DNA of 64,000 nucleotides from Clostridium sp. C8-1-8 (GTDB taxonomy: Bacteria > Bacillota > Clostridia > Clostridiales > Clostridiaceae): assembly GCF_009928445.1 (NCBI RefSeq), contig NZ_JAABNO010000021.1, positions 32,922-96,921 of the forward strand. The letters run 5' to 3'. The stretch's first letter is position 1, and each line of letters starts with the position of its first letter. Position numbers and translations under genes: made by a program. The notes under the pieces were generated by a model. That model was given only the letters and a program-made list of their open reading frames with translations. It was not told where the DNA came from and did no database searches. Below, piece after piece: positions 1 to 8,820 of the stretch.

Positions 1-1161
1 ACCAAACCAATAGTTCTATTTGAAGAAGGTGGAGAAAGTTGTTATATGAATAGAGCTGCGAAAATAAAATACTGCTTTTCTGAGACCAACTGCTACCCAG
101 AAGCTTACTGGAGATTATTAAAAGATATTCTAAATGATCACGATTTCATTGTTGAACAGCTTAAATCCTATATGTCCATGCTTAACTCTAAAGGAGTAAC
201 CGCTATAAAAGAGATGGGCTTTGATGATTTTTATGGTTTCACAGAGATTTTAGAGGAATTAGATAATAATGAAACTTTGACACTGAGAGTTTCCTTTATG
301 TCACAGCCAGTTGGATCTGGAGCTAACCTTAGCTTTGGTAAAACCATGAGGAAAAAATTCAAAGGTCCTTTTATTAAATTTAGTGGTTACAATAGGATGA
401 CTGATGGTTCCATATCTGCTCTTTGTGGAGACTTAAAGGAACCTTACTTGTGTGCTCCAAACATTAACTGTGCCCAAGAAATTGATTATTCTATGATTGA
501 AGCTGAAGTTCTTGCTTGTGATAAGGAAGATTTTCGTTTTTCTCTTCACGCTCAAGGAGATGCGGCAATAGCTAAAGCTATTAATATATTTAATAAATGC
601 AAAAAGATAAATGGCAAACTATCAAATCGTCACGCTATAACAGATGTTGAATTTTCAGATCCTAAGGACTTAGAACTGATGAGCAGATTAGGAATCATAG
701 CAGAAGTATACCCTCAGATAATGTCTATAACAAATGCTAAAGATAAAATATCCATGATTAATGAAAAGATAGGTCCTGAAAGAGGTAGGTACTACTGGAA
801 TAGAAGAAAAATGGCTGATTGCAACGTTACAATTTCTTGCGGTACAGATCTTCCTCTAATGATTCCCAATATTCCTGAATCCATTTACCATACTTATGGA
901 GGCTTATTTCCAGAAGGTGGAGAGCCTTTTAATAAAGAGAACACTCTAACAAAAGAAGAGCTGCTTAAATCATGGACAATAGGTGGCCAATATAATCTAG
1001 GACAGGAAGATGTCCTAGGAACATTAGAACCAGGAAAGCTGGCTGATATTGCAGTATTGGATGGTGACATTTTTAAAGCAGATATGAACTCTATTAGAGA
1101 TATAAAGGTATGCTTAACCATTGTAAATGGAAAAGTGGTCTATGATGCTTTAGTAAAGTAA
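1..1161 (+). CDS. Amidohydrolase family protein, YtcJ/Amidohydro_3-like (5' partial)
   Basis: The reading frame is open from the first base of the window, so the gene begins to the left and only its C-terminal ~386 residues are present; the ATG at 46 is internal. Amidohydro_3 enzymes are metal-dependent hydrolases of amides and related bonds. Visible family features are the H-A-Q-G-D-A motif (~residue 170 from the ATG), an R-H-A-I segment soon after, the S-C-G-T-D-L-P motif (~268) that carries the late metal/catalytic Asp, and the closing G-T-L-E-P-G-K-L-A-D-I-A-V-L-D stretch that completes the beta-sandwich domain. In most YtcJ-like proteins the R-H-x-I segment continues with E-H; here it reads R-H-A-I-T-D, so a usual histidine seems replaced. 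The substrate cannot be inferred. The gene is followed by an inverted repeat. Confidence 0.8.
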   Translation, partial: TKPIVLFEEGGESCYMNRAAKIKYCFSETNCYPEAYWRLLKDILNDHDFIVEQLKSYMSMLNSKGVTAIKEMGFDDFYGFTEILEELDNNETLTLRVSFMSQPVGSGANLSFGKTMRKKFKGPFIKFSGYNRMTDGSISALCGDLKEPYLCAPNINCAQEIDYSMIEAEVLACDKEDFRFSLHAQGDAAIAKAINIFNKCKKINGKLSNRHAITDVEFSDPKDLELMSRLGIIAEVYPQIMSITNAKDKISMINEKIGPERGRYYWNRRKMADCNVTISCGTDLPLMIPNIPESIYHTYGGLFPEGGEPFNKENTLTKEELLKSWTIGGQYNLGQEDVLGTLEPGKLADIAVLDGDIFKADMNSIRDIKVCLTIVNGKVVYDALVK

Positions 1162-1264
1162 AACTTTTCAAGCAAAAACCTCCTACCCCATAACTAGAAA
1201 GGCATCTTAAAAAGTGTCAACTTATTAGTATCATAAATAATGTTTAGGTATATTTGTCAATAAC

Positions 1265-1335
1265 AAGTGGTTATTCATTATACACCATATAATCAAACTA
1301 CTAAATTAGATAATTTACAAAATGAATAGCCACTT
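1265..1335. repeat. Inverted repeat downstream of the amidohydrolase gene
   Basis: Arms of 15 bases (AAGTGGTTATTCATT and AATGAATAGCCACTT) match at 14 positions around a loop of about 41 bases. There is no T-run after the right arm, so a simple Rho-independent terminator is unlikely. The right edge continues as CCACTTAATTTCAACA, a string also present near 52776 in a member of the GGCTCTGTT repeat family. Confidence 0.4.
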
Positions 1336-1431
1336 AATTTCAACATTGTATTTTGATATCTACAATTTTAAAAATAACTATTTTTAATTACTTATTTAAT
1401 TACTGTTTACTCTAATGTTCAATGAAAAAAA

Positions 1432-1697
1432 TTAGTTGCCATTTTTTAAATTCTTTATTTGCTTCTTATCTAAGTACATCACAGCTGTAAGTAATATCAA
1501 AAATGCAGAGCCAACATACCTAGAAAATTCTATTTTCCAAACTAACAAAAGAAATTCCATGAAAATTAAAATAACGATGATACTTCTAGTAATTACATAC
1601 AGGCTTCTATTTCTGTAATCCTTTTTGCCTATACTAAAGGTTCCAGAAATAACGTCATATAACGTATAAAAAATACCTCGGTTAAAATTTTCTTCAT
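1432..1697 (-). pseudogene. Frameshifted small membrane protein gene
   Basis: On the minus strand a strong GGAGGAAAC ribosome binding site lies just upstream of an ATG at 1697. The frame (MKKILTEVFF...) stops after ~22 codons. If one T is added to the T6 run just after codon 8, the frame continues to a TAA at 1432 and gives ~88 residues. That product has two hydrophobic helices (about residues 35-55 and 60-75) and a Lys/Asn-rich tail ending K-N-L-K-N-G-N. The good start site plus the well-formed second half argue for a real gene broken by a single-base homopolymer deletion, or for a sequencing error or slippage site. I do not recognise the family. Confidence 0.45.
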
Positions 1698-2046
1698 TTT
1701 ATGTTTCCTCCGAATATAAAGATGCACCAATTCAAAACAAAATATATAAATCAATAAAAATACCGTTAGCACTCAAAATGTTTTCTTGATTTTTTTAAGA
1801 TATAAAACTGAAATGTCAATTTCTCTCTAAACATAGACAGCCTTTCACTTCTAGAACTTTTTTTACCTAAGTTAAAGCATTTCGTCAATTATGCTATGAA
1901 CTAAGGCTCCGTCTCTCAGTAATTTTAGTTATATTTTACATTCTTAACGTTTCCATAATTTGCATTATATGCATTTAGATGTTACAATTATCTTGAAATA
2001 TATGGTAACAATAAATGTTTATATAATAAATGGAGGTGTCTTTTCT
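1698..2046. other. Intergenic region between divergent genes, nothing further recognised
   Basis: This 349-base stretch separates the minus-strand broken membrane gene from the plus-strand papain-fold hydrolase. It is AT-rich. I see the GGAGGTG ribosome binding site of the next gene at 2031-2037, but no RNA gene, clear promoter or repeat. Confidence 0.4.
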
Positions 2047-2799
2047 ATGAGAAAAAGTAAAGTATTCTTATCAGTGTTTCTATCAGTCTTATTTACATCT
2101 GTAGTTACTGTCCAAGCTTTCGCCTCTACAACTTCTGGTACGACATCTTACAATTCTACTGAAGCTACCTTTGGTAAAGCCTTAGAAAAATCAAAGTCAA
2201 ACCCATTTCCTATTGAAGCAGTAAAAGACCTTAACAACACCTTGGTGCACAAAAAAATTGTAAGTGATCCAAAATCCAAGGAAAAGAGAACCCTTACTGG
2301 TCAAATAAATCCACTTGAAGCAACCTCAAATGGTATCTATCCTACAAGAAAAGGTGTAATCCTTGTGACAGCTGATAAGTTTTCCGGAATAATTCCACTA
2401 GGACATAGTGCAATTGTGTACTCCTCTTCTAATGTTGTAGAATCTTTAAGCTCAGGAGTTGTTATGGGTAAAAATAACTGGGACACAACAAGAAATACCT
2501 GTGCTGCTGGTACTGTGACCTCTACAACCGCTGATCAAGATGCCGCTGCTGCAGAATGGTGTAAAAGTAAAATAGGTTTGCCTTATAACTATGATTATTA
2601 CAACATGTCAACTAGATCAAAGTTCTACTGTTCACAACTTGTTTGGGCAAGCTTTGAGGACAACTACGGAATCGATTTAAATACTAGTGCTTATGATATA
2701 ACTCTATTAGGAAAAACAATTTCCGCAATTCATCCAACTGAACTTCTTACTAACGATAAGGTTATTGTAACCTACAGGAATAACTGGAGCGTTAATTAG
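2047..2799 (+). CDS. Secreted permuted-papain-fold hydrolase (YiiX/YycO-like)
   Basis: The 250-residue product starts at the ATG 9 bases after GGAGGTG; an in-frame ATG at 1960 has no ribosome binding site. Residues 1-26 form a classic signal peptide ending V-Q-A-F-A, so the protein is exported. The C-terminal domain (~110-245) carries the two hallmarks of the permuted NlpC/P60-papain group related to YiiX and YycO: L-G-H-S-A-I-V-Y, giving the catalytic His early in the fold, and F-Y-C-S-Q-L-V-W-A-S-F, giving the catalytic Cys late. Members of this group hydrolyse amide or thioester-like bonds, but no substrate can be read from sequence. The region between signal peptide and domain is Lys/Asn-rich and probably a linker. 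The gene stands alone, 117 bases before the next one. Confidence 0.75.
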   Translation: MRKSKVFLSVFLSVLFTSVVTVQAFASTTSGTTSYNSTEATFGKALEKSKSNPFPIEAVKDLNNTLVHKKIVSDPKSKEKRTLTGQINPLEATSNGIYPTRKGVILVTADKFSGIIPLGHSAIVYSSSNVVESLSSGVVMGKNNWDTTRNTCAAGTVTSTTADQDAAAAEWCKSKIGLPYNYDYYNMSTRSKFYCSQLVWASFEDNYGIDLNTSAYDITLLGKTISAIHPTELLTNDKVIVTYRNNWSVN

Positions 2800-2916
2800 T
2801 AAAGTATGTTTTAAACTCACAATTCCACACTATACCAAAAGCAGTAAAATGTACAACCTTTTAAATAATAGAGGTTTGTATGTTTTATTGCCATTTTTAA
2901 AATTGGAGGTTATTTT

Positions 2917-4014
2917 ATGTTGAAACCTAAAAAATTAGTTTGTGACTTAGCAGTAATTTTAATATTATTCTCTTCTGGTTTATATTTTTATATAACTTAC
3001 AATAAAAATCGTTTTATTTCTCAAGGTAAGCTTCCTTATATACATATTGGAGTTTTTCAAAGTACACAAAATCGAAATATAGGTTATGTTTCTTTCTATG
3101 ACAAAAACCTTAATCTACTGGAAGAAAAACAATTGCCCTTCGGTGATATGGGAGATCAAACCAGAGTACCTTTATTGGCTAATAACAGCTTTTATTCTGT
3201 CCCCCTTGGCCTCGGCAATCAGAAAGATTTAAAGACAATTATAAAATTTGATTTAAATACCGGAAAGTATAAAACCCTAAAGATTAATCAACCTGCTGTA
3301 TTAATGTACACAGTTAATAAAGATGATGTATATACTACAAATACTATAAATTTCGTTGGATACATCACTAAATGCGATACAAAAAATGGACAGCTAAAAG
3401 AATGGAAAAAGGATGGGCTAGTTATATCATCACTTAAGTGCTACGACGATATTTTATATGCCTGGGGAACAGTTAGCGAAAATAATATCAATACCCCCTA
3501 TCTATTAATTCTTGACTCAAAAAATCTAAAGCTCCTAAAGCAGATTCAGTTGAACCAATGTGGAACACAGCAACTAGACTCTTGTAAAATAGGTGACGAC
3601 ATATATTTCACCAACAATCTTGATATTAATGGAAATGAAGGCTCAAAAACCTTAAGTAGATATAATATAAAAACCGAAAAACTAGATAACATAGAGCTAA
3701 GTGAAATAGATCCAAACCAAATAATACTCTATAAAGAGAAATTATATATCACCCACTGCAACCCTCTGTCTGCAAATCTAAATAAAATTACTATCTTCGA
3801 TCCTAAAACTCAAGATCAGAAGGTTATAGAAATGCAAAATGCCCTGGTACAAACTATAAGGTACAATAATTACCTATACAGTCAAGATATGAACAAGCTA
3901 TATGTATACGACATGGATAACATGAACCTAATTAAATCAATAACTATCAATAAAGCAAGGTCCTCGTCCCCTCAATCTCGCTTTTATATTGGAGGATTTT
4001 TTGCAAGGCAGTGA
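2917..4014 (+). CDS. Membrane-anchored protein, probable extracellular beta-propeller
   Basis: The 365-residue protein starts 7 bases after GGAGG. Residues ~8-26 form one hydrophobic helix after a Lys-rich N-terminus, with no lipobox cysteine, so a signal anchor with an outside C-terminal domain is likely. The rest consists of repeated ~45-residue units with strand-turn-strand character (for example the runs around I-I-K-F-D-L-N-T-G, L-L-I-L-D-S-K-N-L-K-L, L-S-R-Y-N-I-K-T-E-K-L and I-T-I-F-D-P-K-T-Q). These resemble blades of a beta-propeller such as PQQ/YncE-type repeats. No catalytic motif is seen. It may be co-transcribed with the hydrolase upstream. Fold inference only; function unknown. 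Confidence 0.6.
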   Translation: MLKPKKLVCDLAVILILFSSGLYFYITYNKNRFISQGKLPYIHIGVFQSTQNRNIGYVSFYDKNLNLLEEKQLPFGDMGDQTRVPLLANNSFYSVPLGLGNQKDLKTIIKFDLNTGKYKTLKINQPAVLMYTVNKDDVYTTNTINFVGYITKCDTKNGQLKEWKKDGLVISSLKCYDDILYAWGTVSENNINTPYLLILDSKNLKLLKQIQLNQCGTQQLDSCKIGDDIYFTNNLDINGNEGSKTLSRYNIKTEKLDNIELSEIDPNQIILYKEKLYITHCNPLSANLNKITIFDPKTQDQKVIEMQNALVQTIRYNNYLYSQDMNKLYVYDMDNMNLIKSITINKARSSSPQSRFYIGGFFARQ

Positions 4015-4471
4015 TAAATAAGGGACTAAAATAAATAGCAAAGTTTCACAAATTATATTCTCTAAAATCTAGCTTTGCGGTGATATAAAATAGAGACTGA
4101 GTTTTCTTGATCCCCAGTGTAATTCTATGCAAAATAAGTAATATAATATTTTATAATCATTGTTAATAACTACATTGTGATCACTAGCTACCACTATTTT
4201 CAGCACTATTATTGCTTTATTATTTACTTTCCAAAATTAGAAAAGTACTTATAGTTATATTGACAACATTTTTTAACACATTCATATATATTATATAATT
4301 TATATATCCTACACAGTTATTCTAAGACTTGGAATCACCAAGTTTATCTAACATTTTTTACAATTGAGCATAAAATAAAACTAAGCTATATCCTTGAGTT
4401 TTTCTCAAAGATATAGCTTTTATTAAACATTAATTATTTAACTTCACTATACAAATTATAAGCTTATATAA
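4015..4471. other. Intergenic region with convergent ends
   Basis: This region lies between the ends of two converging genes. Apart from the hairpin at 4383-4419 and a weak AGCAAAG...CTTTGC pairing near 4036-4078, it shows no gene, RNA or repeat that I can support. Confidence 0.4.
4383..4419 (-). terminator. Hairpin terminator for the CLC gene, probably bidirectional
   Basis: Two 16-base arms (AAGCTATATCCTTGAG and CTCAAAGATATAGCTT) pair at 15 positions around a T5 loop. It sits ~50 bases past the stop codon of the minus-strand CLC gene and could also end transcription from the left. Confidence 0.65.
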
Positions 4472-5836
4472 CTAAGCAAGATGTATTTCCTTCTCATCAT
4501 CAGCTTCTTGTTTATTATTTTTATCTAATTTATTTCTAAAATAAGATAGGGAAGCGTTTTGTGGTACCTTAATTATCTTACTTTTGCTCCTTCCAATCCT
4601 TTGAGAAACATAAATTCCTGTATGTCCTGAGAATACATAACTTATAATGCATGTCATAAACATAAATTCTACTCCTTGCGAGCCGAACATCTCAACACCT
4701 AATAGTAGGGATGCTATTGGAGTATTAGTTGCCCCTGTAAATACTCCTATTAATCCAAGTGCGGCTAAAAATGAAGGAGACATATGTAAAATGCTAGATA
4801 ATGTATTTCCTAATGTCGATCCTATTACAAATAACGGTGTAACTTCTCCACCTTGAAAGCCTGTACCTAATGTTAAAGAGGTAAATATCAATTTAATTAA
4901 AAAAGCAATAGGATTAACCTTATCGTTAAAGGAATCTGATATAAGAGGAATACTTAGGCCTAAATAATCTCTGCTTCCAACTATATAAACCAAAATAATT
5001 ACTAAAATCCCCCCTACAAAGCTTTTTAATATTGCATTTGGAAAAGTCTCTGTGAATAATTCCTTAAGCTTATGAGTTAATTGGCTAAAAAGCTTACTAA
5101 TAAGTCCAAATATAATAGCTGCAATAACTACTTTCATCACAGATAAAATTGTTATTTCAGGAACTTGAAAAATCTTATAATGAGTGTGATGAATCCCCCA
5201 AGCTGCAGAAACTAAATCTCCAACTATAGCTGCTGTGAAACATGGAATCAAGGCTTCATAGCTCATTATTCCTAGAGTTGCAACTTCTAAACCAAACACA
5301 GTGCCTGCAAGTGGAGTTCCAAATACAGATGCAAAGCCACTGCTTATTCCACACATTAGAATTATTCTACTATCATATTTGTCAAGTTTAAATATACGCC
5401 CAACACCTTCTGCTATTGTAGAACCTATTTGAACTCCTGTTCCTTCTCTTCCAGCAGAGCCTCCAAAAAGATGAGTAATAACCGTTCCTAAGAATACTAA
5501 TGGCGCCATACGCATAGGAACTGTTCCACCACTGTTATTGATATTTTCTAAAATGAGATTATTCCCTTTTGAAGAATTCTTACCATACTTCGAATAAATA
5601 AAGCTTACAAATGCTCCACCTATAGGCAGGAAAAATAATAACCATGAATTTTCAACTCGCAAATTTGTTACAAGTTCTAAACTTTTCAAAAACGCTGATC
5701 CTGCAGTACCTGTGAAAATACCGACTATCGCCCCAAGCACCACCCATTTTATAAAAGAAATAGTTAGAACCGCCGTAGTATTTTTACTTCTAATAAATAG
5801 TAACCTATCCTTAAAATAGTTTTTATAAAATCTCAT
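4472..5836 (-). CDS. CLC-F type fluoride/proton antiporter
   Basis: The 454-residue polytopic membrane protein belongs to the CLC family. I chose the ATG at 5836 (MRFYKNY) because GAGGGGAGA lies 7 bases upstream; the ATG 15 codons earlier has no such site. CLC anion-path motifs are present: G-R-E-G-T at ~129-133 with the gating glutamate E131, and G-G-E-V-T-P-L-F at ~329-336. The first motif, usually G-S-G-I-P in chloride CLCs, is G-N-N-L-I here (~91-95). That change together with G-R-E-G-T is, as I know the family, typical of the fluoride-specific CLC-F clade. Two further facts support fluoride export: a fluoride riboswitch in the 5' leader and two crcB genes upstream on the same strand. Confidence 0.88.
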   Translation of the reverse strand: MRFYKNYFKDRLLFIRSKNTTAVLTISFIKWVVLGAIVGIFTGTAGSAFLKSLELVTNLRVENSWLLFFLPIGGAFVSFIYSKYGKNSSKGNNLILENINNSGGTVPMRMAPLVFLGTVITHLFGGSAGREGTGVQIGSTIAEGVGRIFKLDKYDSRIILMCGISSGFASVFGTPLAGTVFGLEVATLGIMSYEALIPCFTAAIVGDLVSAAWGIHHTHYKIFQVPEITILSVMKVVIAAIIFGLISKLFSQLTHKLKELFTETFPNAILKSFVGGILVIILVYIVGSRDYLGLSIPLISDSFNDKVNPIAFLIKLIFTSLTLGTGFQGGEVTPLFVIGSTLGNTLSSILHMSPSFLAALGLIGVFTGATNTPIASLLLGVEMFGSQGVEFMFMTCIISYVFSGHTGIYVSQRIGRSKSKIIKVPQNASLSYFRNKLDKNNKQEADDEKEIHLA

Positions 5837-5902
5837 CTGAGATCTCCCCTCTTTTGTTATTATAGTATAAACTTCATCCATACTTAATCTTCATAAGCAG
5901 TA

Positions 5903-5990
5903 AAAATACTCCTACAAGATAACTACAATAATAGTTATCTTGTAGGAGTCATCAGCTTCAAGCATTTAATAGCGAACTCCATCACCTATA
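5903..5990 (-). promoter_or_regulatory. Fluoride (crcB-motif) riboswitch controlling the CLC-F gene
   Basis: Read on the minus strand from ~5986, the aptamer has the conserved blocks GGTGATGGAGTTCGC, then TTAAATGC, then GCTGATGACTCCTAC, in the order and spacing of the crcB motif. The ACTCCTAC block is also the 5' side of the terminator hairpin at 5908-5949. The expected switch is therefore classic: fluoride stabilises the aptamer and its pseudoknot, frees the antiterminated state and lets transcription enter the CLC-F gene. Confidence 0.92.
5908..5949 (-). terminator. Riboswitch expression-platform terminator
   Basis: The arms are 18 bases each and perfect, with a 6-base loop. On the minus strand the hairpin is followed by ATTTTTACTG. 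It shares its 5' arm with the 3' end of the fluoride aptamer. Confidence 0.9.
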
Positions 5991-6004
5991 CATTTTCTAA
6001 ATCA

Positions 6005-6033
6005 ATATTATCACTAAATATAACGCTTGTCTA
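6005..6033 (-). promoter_or_regulatory. Possible sigma-A promoter of the fluoride riboswitch transcript
   Basis: On the minus strand TAGACA (6033-6028) and TAATAT (6010-6005) are 17 bases apart, which would start transcription about 10 bases before the aptamer. The -10 box matches the consensus at 4 of 6 positions. The rest of 5991-6251 shows no other feature. Confidence 0.35.
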
Positions 6034-6251
6034 TATTATGATTTACAGAGTCCAATTACGAAAACTTACGTTACTCATGTTCAAAAATCATGCACCTATG
6101 AACTTTATACACTTATAACTTAATAATTCGTGCTTTTTACTGTACACCATACAAAGCTGTTCTAATTCTTCATATTAATAAATTTAGCTAATAGAATTTT
6201 AAACTTTCCTTTAAGATTAAATTCAATTTATCTTCAGATTTATAAAAAGTC

Positions 6252-6611
6252 TCATAATATTGCTCTTATAGTGAAAAATCCTATTGTATATCCTAAAACA
6301 CCTAAAATCACGCTTCCTAAAATATAAACAAATCCATTTAGTTCTTTTTTATTTTTGAACAGATTAAAACCTTCATACATAAAGGTGGAAAAAGTGGTAT
6401 ATGCACCTAGGAATCCATCTGCTAAAAGCAAATATATATTATTACTTACATTTAAACTAGATACTATGCCAAGAAGTATTGCACCTGTAATATTTATAAT
6501 AAAAGTACCTAACGGAAAACTACTCTTGTTCTTTTTGGAAACAATATTACCAAGCTTATACCTTGCTATGCTACCAAAAGTTCCTCCGATTCCTACTAAC
6601 AAATATGACAA
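6252..6611 (-). CDS. crcB: Fluoride ion channel CrcB/Fluc, subunit 2
   Basis: The 119-residue protein has four hydrophobic helices and the family pattern G-G-x-x-G-S-I-A-R-Y at ~9-18, N-I-T-G near 40 and the T-x-F-S-T-F motif at ~73-78. Fluc proteins form dual-topology dimeric channels that let fluoride leave the cytoplasm. The start codon is TTG at 6611, directly after the TAG stop of the upstream crcB, with a GGGGGTGG ribosome binding site inside that gene's end. This tight coupling and the sequence difference between the pair fit a heterodimeric Fluc channel. Confidence 0.9.
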   Translation of the reverse strand: MSYLLVGIGGTFGSIARYKLGNIVSKKNKSSFPLGTFIINITGAILLGIVSSLNVSNNIYLLLADGFLGAYTTFSTFMYEGFNLFKNKKELNGFVYILGSVILGVLGYTIGFFTIRAIL

Positions 6612-7058
6612 CTAAAATCCACCCCCTTGAGCTTTTATCCGCTCATCTGAATCATCATCATCATCTTCTTTATAGTTCCTATATACAAAATCATTACATA
6701 GAACTGAACCAAAATAAGCTAAGGCAATACCTGCAAGTACTGAAAATTCTACATAGGAAATAGCTGAGAAATAGTATCCTTCAACAAATAGAGTTACAGT
6801 TTCCTTGCACATAGTGGAAAATGTGGTGAACGCCCCTAGAAAACCAGTAGTAATACCTAATTTTAAGTTTTCACTGTATTTCCATCTTGCATAGCTTATT
6901 GAAAGTATAAAAGCCAGTATAAGACTCCCTGTTATATTAATTATAAAAGTATTTAAGGGAATTTTTTCTTTATAATTATAGATTGGCGCATTTTTTATAA
7001 CATATCTTAGGATAGCACCTAGAAAACCACCGCATCCTATATATAAATATTTCTTCAT
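6612..7058 (-). CDS. crcB: Fluoride ion channel CrcB/Fluc, subunit 1
   Basis: The 148-residue product starts at the ATG at 7058 behind AGGAGAGG; longer in-frame starts lack a ribosome binding site. Family motifs are visible: G-G-F-L-G-A-I-L-R-Y near 10-19, N-I-T-G-S, and F-L-G-A-F-T-T-F-S-T-M, around four membrane helices. The C-terminal tail is longer than usual and very acidic (Y-K-E-D-D-D-D-D-S-D-E), followed by a Lys/Gln/Gly end. The second crcB begins at the next codon, so the two are co-translated. No fluoride riboswitch is visible in front of this pair, unlike the CLC-F gene. Confidence 0.9.
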   Translation of the reverse strand: MKKYLYIGCGGFLGAILRYVIKNAPIYNYKEKIPLNTFIINITGSLILAFILSISYARWKYSENLKLGITTGFLGAFTTFSTMCKETVTLFVEGYYFSAISYVEFSVLAGIALAYFGSVLCNDFVYRNYKEDDDDDSDERIKAQGGGF

Positions 7059-7307
7059 AATTCCTCTCCTAATTCTCTTAACATTATGCATTTCAATGGT
7101 ACAATCTACTTTGCAAACACAATATTCAATACCTGACACCACTTATCTAAATAGTATATATTTACATATAGTTTATCACTGTATTTATTCTTTTTGAATC
7201 TAAATTACTATTTATTATATAGAATTTATTTTAGCATTATACCTAAACTTGAGGTGTAAGGTAGACAAGTATCAAGATTGGTTATAAAAAACATTGTTGA
7301 GTTTCTA

Positions 7308-8132
7308 TTATGAAGTTTTAGATATATCTCTAAAGTATCTAAGTAGAATTGTTAAACATATGATTGCTAAAATAGTAAATATAATAATTGGTGGCATATT
7401 ATTGGTTCCAAGCTTTTTCATTGAAACGCACATAAGAGATATAATATTTATGTTTGTTAATATTGCAAAAACCATCATCATTGGAGCCAGTAGGTATCCT
7501 TCTGTTTTCTTTTTCAATATCTTATACGAAGAAATAATCATTAATGGAATATAAAAAGAAAAGTCTAATGCCTGAACTGGATTAGTAAGTAAGGCATCTT
7601 TTGTTATATTTTCTGGAACTGTGTTATTTAAAGCTGCTGGTAAAGAATCTGAAAGCCATAAGAATAGAAATATGCAAGCTATTATGAATAAAAAAATCCC
7701 TATTGGCTTAGTTGAAGTATTTTCATTAAACCAAGTTTTAAAATCCACATTAAAACTTGTAATAAAAAAATCAATTACTAAGTAAATTGATAATCCAAGG
7801 ATTATACAATAGACATGAAATAAAAAATTAAAATGCGCTGCAAAACAATAGATTACGTAGGAATATATATTGGTGAGCATAGTTCCAATCCAAATAATTT
7901 TAGCTATATTATTTCCTTTTGTACTAAAATAAGCAGAGATTAGAAGTATTGGTGATACAAAAAACAGATTCGAAATATCTTGTCCAATAGCTTGAGCTAA
8001 CCAATCAATAGTTTCTCTAGAATATAACTTTTCATAAGTTAATCCAATACCACTACAAGTAACAATAAGTGTAACTGTTATAATTGTCACTAGTAGCTGT
8101 TTATTCTTTTTACTCAAAATATTAATATTCAT
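7308..8132 (-). CDS. Polytopic membrane protein of unknown function
   Basis: The 274-residue protein has about seven hydrophobic helices spread over its length. No catalytic or transport signature is recognised. It follows the MarR-family gene by 36 bases on the same strand, so the two very probably form one operon and the membrane protein is the likely target of the regulator. A role in stress or drug response would fit this arrangement but is inference only. Confidence 0.6.
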   Translation of the reverse strand: MNINILSKKNKQLLVTIITVTLIVTCSGIGLTYEKLYSRETIDWLAQAIGQDISNLFFVSPILLISAYFSTKGNNIAKIIWIGTMLTNIYSYVIYCFAAHFNFLFHVYCIILGLSIYLVIDFFITSFNVDFKTWFNENTSTKPIGIFLFIIACIFLFLWLSDSLPAALNNTVPENITKDALLTNPVQALDFSFYIPLMIISSYKILKKKTEGYLLAPMMMVFAILTNINIISLMCVSMKKLGTNNMPPIIIFTILAIICLTILLRYFRDISKTS

Positions 8133-8168
8133 TTATTTCTCTCCTTTATGAATATTTCAATTATTAAT

Positions 8169-8633
8169 TTAAACATTATTTTTATCCATACTATTAATGT
8201 TAAATAATATCTGCTTAAATACCCTCCTTGCTGCAGACAGATCCTCTTCTCTGATTCCCTTAAACAATTCTTCTGTAAAACATATACCTTCTTCTTTAAT
8301 TTTATCCCAGAAATCATATCCGCTTTCACTTAGTTTAAGTCTAGTAGCACGAGAATCTTTATTGTCCTTCTCCAAAATCAGTAGTCCTTTTTGTTCCAAT
8401 TTCAAAGCAATTTGTTTTACATTCTGATGAGAACTTCCCATCTCCTTTGCAACTTCTTTTATAGTAGGTGGAGCATCAAATAAATTATCTATAATTATAG
8501 ATAGAAACCACTGCTTTGTTGTAATATCAAACTGAGAAAATTCCCTTTCTAACATTGTATCTATCCTATTAGCTGCCACGAAAATTGCTCCAAATAAATA
8601 TTGTTTGTCCTTTTTCATTTCTAATTTTTCCAT
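8169..8633 (-). CDS. MarR family transcriptional regulator
   Basis: The 154-residue protein starts 6 bases after TAGGAGGT. It has the MarR winged-helix layout: N-terminal dimerisation helix, recognition region around P-P-T-I-K-E-V-A-K-E-M-G-S-S-H-Q-N-V-K-Q-I-A (~52-75), and wing with D-N-K-D-S-R-A-T-R-L-K-L-S-E-S-G (~92-107), where the D-x-R motif is intact. Such proteins bind short palindromes as dimers and release DNA on ligand binding or oxidation. Palindromic sites at 8821-8860, about 190 bases upstream, are good candidates for autoregulation of this two-gene operon. Confidence 0.88.
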   Translation of the reverse strand: MEKLEMKKDKQYLFGAIFVAANRIDTMLEREFSQFDITTKQWFLSIIIDNLFDAPPTIKEVAKEMGSSHQNVKQIALKLEQKGLLILEKDNKDSRATRLKLSESGYDFWDKIKEEGICFTEELFKGIREEDLSAARRVFKQILFNINSMDKNNV

Positions 8634-8820
8634 ACAAACCTCCTACAATTAAACCTCTAAAGTTTTTTTATTGATTTCTATTTAAGCTGTCTTTCTGGAT
8701 ACATATGAGAAAAATCTTACATGCGCCATATTTTTTTATTTTTTCTAATTTATATGTTTTTAAGCTAACCCATGTATACTTACACACAGCTTTTGTAAAT
8801 ATAATTGTCTAAAATATAGA

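Noticed and set aside
1436..1618. A 60-codon plus-strand frame
   Set aside because: It is the opposite strand of the broken membrane gene at 1432-1697, which has the better start site and a more protein-like sequence.
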